Shown here one piece after another: positions 59,367-64,000 of a stretch of 64,000 bases of DNA (within the stretch, counting starts at the first letter, position 1; the number at the start of each line of letters is the position of its first letter). The DNA comes from Telmatobacter sp. DSM 110680. Its GTDB lineage: Bacteria > Acidobacteriota > Terriglobia > Terriglobales > Acidobacteriaceae. Where the stretch lies: the NCBI RefSeq assembly GCF_039994875.1, contig NZ_CP121196.1, positions 3,100,001-3,164,000 on the forward strand, written 5' to 3'. Under the pieces are notes generated by a model. The model searched no databases and had not been told where the DNA came from. It saw nothing but the letters and a program-made list of their open reading frames with translations. The position numbers and the translations under genes are program-made.

Positions 59367-61430
59367 TCAATCGCCGCCCTTCAGAACTGCTTCCGCATGC
59401 TCGGGTCGCGTGGCAGTGGTTCGCGATGAACCCGAAGCCGGCTTGAGACTTGGAACCAGAGCTATGAATGTACCCAGCACCATGAGCGCCACACCTGCCC
59501 AGATCCAGCTCACGAGCGGATTGAGAAATGCTTTGATGATCGGCTGGCCGGTGTCGGGATTGGTGCCTTCGTACACGACATAAAGGTCCCAACTTGGAAC
59601 TGAATGCACTGCAACCATGGTCTGCGGTTGCTGGCTGGCCAGGTAAACGCGTTTTTCGGGCGCCATCTGGAATTGCTTTTTGCCGTTGCGGTAGACATCC
59701 AGTAGTGCATAGTCCGAGTTGTAGTTGGCGTTCGAGTCTTGTGTGAAGCCAACACACTCCAGCGTGTACGGACCCACGCTCATTTTGTCGTGCAGCGCCA
59801 GTTCCTGTTCGGTGTTTTTGTTGAACGCGGCACCGGCCAGTCCGATGACCACGATGACCACGGCGATGTGGACGATGTATCCGCCATAACGCCGCGTGTT
59901 GCGCCGGGTTAGCAAGTACATCGAATAGGCCAGGTTTTTCCCCGTCTGCCTTGCAATCACGCCGGCCCCGCGGAAAAACTCCGAAAGGATTGCGGTCATC
60001 ACGCTTGCGGAGAGCGCAAATGCAACCAACGCATAGAAATTACCGGGATCAAAGGCTCCGTCATTCCAGGGCCGCACGCCGGCGGCGAAACAGACGATGA
60101 CCATTACCCACAAGGCGATCGTCGGCAAGATGAAGTTGCGACGAACGGCTCGCAGCGACGTTGAGCGCCATGGCAGCAGCGGTCCAACGCCTGTCAGGAA
60201 CAAGAGAAATAGTCCGATGGGAATGGCTACGCGATTGTAGAACGGCGCGCCAACTGTGACTTTGCTGCCCTCGACGTACTCGCTGAGGATGGGGAACAGG
60301 GTACCCCAAAGGATGACGAAGCAGGCGACCAGCAGTACGAGATTGTTGAAGAGGAAGCTTGACTCGCGGCTTACCAACGACTCAAGGCGATGCTCGCCTT
60401 TGAGGTGATCGCGCTGCAGGATGTACGTGAAGATGCACACCGCGAGAATGATTCCCATGAACACCATGAACCAGGTGCCGATGGAGGACTGTGCAAACGC
60501 GTGCACCGAACTTACCAAGCCTGCGCGGGTGAGCAGTGTTCCGAGCAGCGTGAGCAGGAATGTGGAGAAGATGAGCCAGACATTCCAGCTCTTCATCATT
60601 CCTTTCTTCTCCTGCATCATGACGGAGTGGAGAAATGCGGTGCCAGTGAGCCACGGCATGAAGCTTGCATTCTCAACCGGGTCCCAACCCCAATAACCGC
60701 CCCAGCCCAATACGGCATAAGCCCAGTGCATGCCGAGGAAGATGCCGCCGGTTAGAAACAGCCAAGTCACCAAGGTCCAAACGCGCGTGATCTTGATCCA
60801 CTTTTCGCCCGGGTAGCGCATCATGAGCGCGCCGAGAGCGAAGGCAAACGGCACGGAGAATCCCACGTAACCGAGGTACAGCATCGGCGGATGAATGACC
60901 ATCTCGGGATATTGCAGGAGCGGATTAAGTCCGTTGCCATCGGCGGGAATAGAACCGCGCAGGAGCGCGAACGGCGGCGCGGCAAAGTTCACTACCGCCA
61001 AGAAGAACACCTGAATTCCAGAGAGGATCGTGCCGGCATAGGCATAGAGTTTGACGTCGGTCTTGTGACGCAGGCGGAGAACGAAGCCGTAGGTGGCGAG
61101 AAGCCAGCACCACAGAAGAAGTGAACCTTCCTGGCCGCTCCACAGTGCCGCGAATTTATAGGCCGCAGGGAGCGCCCGGTTGGAGTGCTCCATGATGTAG
61201 GTGATGGAGAAATCGTTGGTAAAGACCGACCAGACGAGGGCAATTGCTGCCGCCGTGACCGCGAAGAAGGCGGCAATTCCGGCCCGGCGTGCTGTATCGG
61301 CAAGTCGTTCCGGTGCGATCGGCGCAGGCTGGCCCGTTGCCAGTAGTCTAAGCGCTACTGCGCCGGCAAACAGATTGTATGCGGCCAGCGCTAAAGCGAT
61401 GAGAAGAGAGAGACTTCCAAACGTTGCCAT
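59367..61430 (-). CDS. ccmF: Cytochrome c heme lyase subunit CcmF
   Basis: 687 aa, about 14 membrane helices. The tryptophan-rich WWD motif is 'WGGYWGWDPVENASFMPWL', with conserved His flanks in 'GYVGFSVPFAFALGA' and 'LGMHWAYAVLGWGGYW'. CcmF with CcmH ligates heme from CcmE to the CxxCH of apocytochromes c on the periplasmic side. The C-terminal periplasmic domain ends in a conserved helix and the 'AHASGG'-type tail is absent. The ATG at 61430 starts the first helix; the frame is open to 61499. ccmE and ccmABCD are not in the window. Confidence 0.95.
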   Translation of the reverse strand: MATFGSLSLLIALALAAYNLFAGAVALRLLATGQPAPIAPERLADTARRAGIAAFFAVTAAAIALVWSVFTNDFSITYIMEHSNRALPAAYKFAALWSGQEGSLLLWCWLLATYGFVLRLRHKTDVKLYAYAGTILSGIQVFFLAVVNFAAPPFALLRGSIPADGNGLNPLLQYPEMVIHPPMLYLGYVGFSVPFAFALGALMMRYPGEKWIKITRVWTLVTWLFLTGGIFLGMHWAYAVLGWGGYWGWDPVENASFMPWLTGTAFLHSVMMQEKKGMMKSWNVWLIFSTFLLTLLGTLLTRAGLVSSVHAFAQSSIGTWFMVFMGIILAVCIFTYILQRDHLKGEHRLESLVSRESSFLFNNLVLLVACFVILWGTLFPILSEYVEGSKVTVGAPFYNRVAIPIGLFLLFLTGVGPLLPWRSTSLRAVRRNFILPTIALWVMVIVCFAAGVRPWNDGAFDPGNFYALVAFALSASVMTAILSEFFRGAGVIARQTGKNLAYSMYLLTRRNTRRYGGYIVHIAVVIVVIGLAGAAFNKNTEQELALHDKMSVGPYTLECVGFTQDSNANYNSDYALLDVYRNGKKQFQMAPEKRVYLASQQPQTMVAVHSVPSWDLYVVYEGTNPDTGQPIIKAFLNPLVSWIWAGVALMVLGTFIALVPSLKPASGSSRTTATRPEHAEAVLKGGD

Positions 61431-61652
61431 CAGAGCTCCATCTCTGATTCTCGCACTGAGGACTAATGCCTTAGGGGAATCTAACGAGCCTATTCTCAAC
61501 TATTTTAGGCCGGTGAAATGTGATTTGCCTCACACTAGGGGTGGAGTGGCGTCTCTTTCGGGAGGGGGCGCGGGTGGTCCAGCGCACGGTCTCTACCATG
61601 TGATTCAGAATCTGGATGTTTGAATTCTGGGCCTGGAGACACGAATCCGACC

Positions 61653-63644
61653 TTATCCGAACAGAAATTCCTTTTCCCGGAGTTCCTTGATGGAGTCGCG
61701 GAGTTTGGCAGCCTTTTCAAATTCAAATTTCCGGGCTGCGTCGCGCATTTCGGTTTCGAGTTTTGAGATGAAAGCATCGACCTCGGCCTGGGAGTTGAAC
61801 TCGGGCAGACCTGCCGCCTCTTCTACTTCGATCTCGCCATATTCGGCCTTGAGGATCTGGGCCAGGCCCATATCCATCTTGTTGATGATGGACTGCGGCG
61901 TTATGCCATGCTCCTCGTTGTAGGCACGCTGAATAGCGCGACGGCGGTCGGTTTCGCCGATGGCTTGTTTCATTGAATCGGTCATGCGGTCGGCATAAAG
62001 AATTGCACGGCCTTCGAGATGACGCGCTGCGCGGCCCATGGTCTGGATGAGGGATCCGGATGAGCGGAGAAAGCCTTCTTTGTCCGCATCGAGAATGGCC
62101 ACGAGCGAGACTTCCGGCAAGTCCAAGCCTTCGCGCAGAAGATTGATGCCGATGAGTACGTCGAACTCGCCTTTGCGCAGGCCGGCGAGGAGCTTCACGC
62201 GTTCGAGGGTCTCGATCTCGGAGTGCATGTAGCGGCATTTAACGCCGACTTCGGTGTAGTATCCGGCGAGGTCTTCAGCCATGCGCTTGGTCAGAGTTGT
62301 GACCAGTACCCGCTCGCCACGCTTGGCGCGATCGCGAATTTCCGCGAGCAGATCGTCGATCTGTCCCTTGACTGGGCGAATCTCCACTTCAGGATCGACG
62401 AGGCCAGTGGGCCGAATAACCTGCTCGATCACTACGCCTGCGGAACGGGTGAGTTCATACGGGCCGGGAGTTGCCGAGACGTAGATCGTCTGGTGAATGC
62501 GGTTTTCGAATTCATCAAACTTCAGCGGCCGATTGTCCATCGCGGAGGGCAGACGAAATCCATAATCGACGAGGTTCTGTTTGCGACTGCGATCTCCGTG
62601 CCACATGCCGTGGACTTGTGGAATGGTCGCGTGGCTCTCGTCAACGAAGAGCAGGAAGTCGCGGGGGAAGTAATCAAGCAGTGTTGGCGGAGCTTCACCG
62701 GGAAGGCGACCGGAGAAGTGGCGCGAGTAGTTTTCGATCCCGTGGCAGTAACCCATCGACTTGATCATTTCGAGATCGAATCGGGTGCGTTGATGCACGC
62801 GCTGGGCCTCGACCATGCGGCCCTCTGCCTCAAGATAGGTTACCCACTCGCTTAACTCGGTGACGATGGAATCGATGGCTTCGGCCTTACGTTCGGGCTG
62901 CACAACGTAGTGGCTCTTGGGGTAGATAGGGAGTCGCGAGTACTTCTGTTTCACCGTGCCGAAGAGCGGATCGATCTGCGACAGCGACTCGATCTCATCG
63001 CCGAAAAGTTCGATGCGATAAGCCGTCTCGTCGTAAGTTGGATAGACCTCGATGATGTCTCCACGCACGCGGAAGGTTCCGCGCCGGAAATCCGCGTCGT
63101 TGCGCTCATACAGAATTTCAACCAAACGACGAGTAATATCTTTGCGGCTGATGCGCTGGCCTTTTTCAAGCAGCAGCAACATGCCGTAGTAGGCTTCGGG
63201 CGATCCGAGACCATAGATGCAACTGACTGAACTGACGATGATGGCATCGCGGCGTTCAAACAACGAACGAGTTGCCGACAGGCGCAGCTTGTCCAGCTCT
63301 TCGTTGATGGTCGCTTCCTTCTCTATGTATAGGTCGCCTGCCGGAATGTAGGCCTCGGGCTGGTAGTAGTCGTAATAGCTGACGAAGTATTCGACGGCGT
63401 TGCCGGGGAAGAATTGCTTGAACTCGTGATAGAGCTGCGCAGCGAGAGTCTTGTTGTGTGCAAGGATCAGAGCAGGTCGATTGGACTGCTCGATGACCTT
63501 GGCCATGGTGAATGTCTTGCCGGAGCCGGTGACGCCGAGCAATACCTGGTGCTTCTCTCCTGCGGAGAGGCCTTGCATCAGTTCCTCGATAGCGCGGGGT
63601 TGATCGCCGCGAGGTTTGTAGGTCGTCACCAGCTGGAAATCCAT
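61653..63644 (-). CDS. uvrB: Excinuclease ABC subunit B
   Basis: 663 aa, standard length. Walker A '[12 protein letters not shown]', the beta-hairpin region '[33 protein letters not shown]', Walker-type '[14 protein letters not shown]', 'SATPGPYEL', helicase motif V/VI segment '[29 protein letters not shown]' and the C-terminal UvrB/UvrC motif '[19 protein letters not shown]' are complete. It loads onto DNA damage with UvrA and recruits UvrC. Stand-alone gene; the 222-base gap before ccmF holds no gene. Confidence 0.98.
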   Translation of the reverse strand: MDFQLVTTYKPRGDQPRAIEELMQGLSAGEKHQVLLGVTGSGKTFTMAKVIEQSNRPALILAHNKTLAAQLYHEFKQFFPGNAVEYFVSYYDYYQPEAYIPAGDLYIEKEATINEELDKLRLSATRSLFERRDAIIVSSVSCIYGLGSPEAYYGMLLLLEKGQRISRKDITRRLVEILYERNDADFRRGTFRVRGDIIEVYPTYDETAYRIELFGDEIESLSQIDPLFGTVKQKYSRLPIYPKSHYVVQPERKAEAIDSIVTELSEWVTYLEAEGRMVEAQRVHQRTRFDLEMIKSMGYCHGIENYSRHFSGRLPGEAPPTLLDYFPRDFLLFVDESHATIPQVHGMWHGDRSRKQNLVDYGFRLPSAMDNRPLKFDEFENRIHQTIYVSATPGPYELTRSAGVVIEQVIRPTGLVDPEVEIRPVKGQIDDLLAEIRDRAKRGERVLVTTLTKRMAEDLAGYYTEVGVKCRYMHSEIETLERVKLLAGLRKGEFDVLIGINLLREGLDLPEVSLVAILDADKEGFLRSSGSLIQTMGRAARHLEGRAILYADRMTDSMKQAIGETDRRRAIQRAYNEEHGITPQSIINKMDMGLAQILKAEYGEIEVEEAAGLPEFNSQAEVDAFISKLETEMRDAARKFEFEKAAKLRDSIKELREKEFLFG

Positions 63645-63711
63645 TGAAAGATTATAGCTGAAGAGCGAAGATTAGGCGAAGATGCATCTTTCCGTTTGGA
63701 TCGTTGCATAG

Positions 63712-64000
63712 CTAGAACTGCAGCTTCGCGCCGAACTGGATCTGCCTCGATGTTGTCGAAGTTGCTGTAACCAACCCGGCGGTCGGCGAAATTGCCGAAG
63801 TGGCTGATGTGTATACGACCTCATTCGGCGTCGACAGATTTGTGCGGTTGAGGATGTTGAAGAACTCCGCGCGGAATTGAAGGCCGAGACGTTCTGTCAG
63901 GTGTGCATTTCGTGTTGCTGAAAAATCAAACTCCGACAAGCCAGGTCCTAAGAGTGAATCGCGCGAGACGTTTCCGTAAGTTCCGGTGGCAGGCTGCAGG
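63712..64000 (-). CDS. C-terminal end of an Oar-like TonB-dependent receptor, truncated by the window
   Basis: About 95 residues are visible, ending in a beta-barrel closing strand with terminal aromatic ('RQIQFGAKLQF'). The visible part 'GTYGNVSRDSLLGPG', 'FDFSATRNAHLTERLGLQFRAEFFNILNRTNLSTPN' is the C-terminus of the ~1100-residue carboxypeptidase-regulatory TonB-dependent receptors that are highly expanded in Acidobacteriota. The frame runs off the right edge, so the plug, N-terminus and start are not visible. Likely outer-membrane uptake of oligosaccharides or other large substrates. Confidence 0.88.
   Translation of the reverse strand, partial: LQPATGTYGNVSRDSLLGPGLSEFDFSATRNAHLTERLGLQFRAEFFNILNRTNLSTPNEVVYTSATSAISPTAGLVTATSTTSRQIQFGAKLQF

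Overview
The window looks like ordinary chromosome from a Gram-negative soil bacterium of the Acidobacteriota, most likely class Terriglobia (family Acidobacteriaceae). The evidence is the C-terminus of an Oar-like TonB-dependent beta-barrel at the right edge, with the 'RAEFFNILNRTN' signature typical of that group; the TPR protein of acidobacterial type at the left edge; the VWFA-like secreted protein; the many two-component kinases; and the moderately high GC. There is no insertion sequence, prophage, integrase or CRISPR array. There is one tRNA, tRNA-Lys(UUU). Several families of short dispersed repeats sit between genes, and one copy lies inside rlmN. Lineage and all functions are inferred from sequence recognition; no database search was run.

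Layout. 0-9 kb: an edge-truncated TPR protein, a GNAT/VOC pair, a cyclic-nucleotide-domain histidine kinase, the remains of a small secreted-protein gene, a serine hydrolase, a secreted esterase, a VWA protein and a membrane protein. 9-20 kb: 3-hydroxyacyl-CoA dehydrogenase, a PAS histidine kinase, a glycine-zipper envelope protein, enolase, an AmpH-like hydrolase and phosphoglycerate mutase (gpmI). 20-29 kb: a WalJ-like metallo-hydrolase, a heme-motif toroid protein, a divergent MarR/VOC pair, an orphan LytS-type kinase, ribA, an NTF2-like protein and two MacB-like permeases without an ATPase. 29-40 kb: a TetR/exported SRPBCC/DUF1761 locus, lolA-pilin genes, an M16 peptidase, rlmN, tandem VOC genes, a second copy of the membrane protein seen at 8 kb, yvcK and a TPR partner.

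40-49.6 kb: DUF4254 divergent from an ATP-grasp enzyme, a GyrI-like protein, galT, a GAF-GGDEF cyclase, tRNA-Lys, a tightly overlapping four-gene DUF2089/SHOCT-like operon behind a very AT-rich promoter, and a split KdpD whose kinase half has lysine in place of the phospho-accepting histidine. 49.6-64 kb: two related polytopic membrane proteins plus a dolichol-phosphate-mannose-synthase-like GT2, a ZIP transporter, ychF, a cytochrome c maturation cluster (ccmF-ccmH-short ccmI-like-accessory protein), uvrB and the receptor fragment.

The best candidates for something under-described are the DUF2089 four-gene operon, the histidine-less split KdpD directly convergent with it, the CISCH-bearing terpene-cyclase-like protein, the TetR-controlled exported SRPBCC protein, and a perfect hairpin repeat sitting over the lolA start codon.
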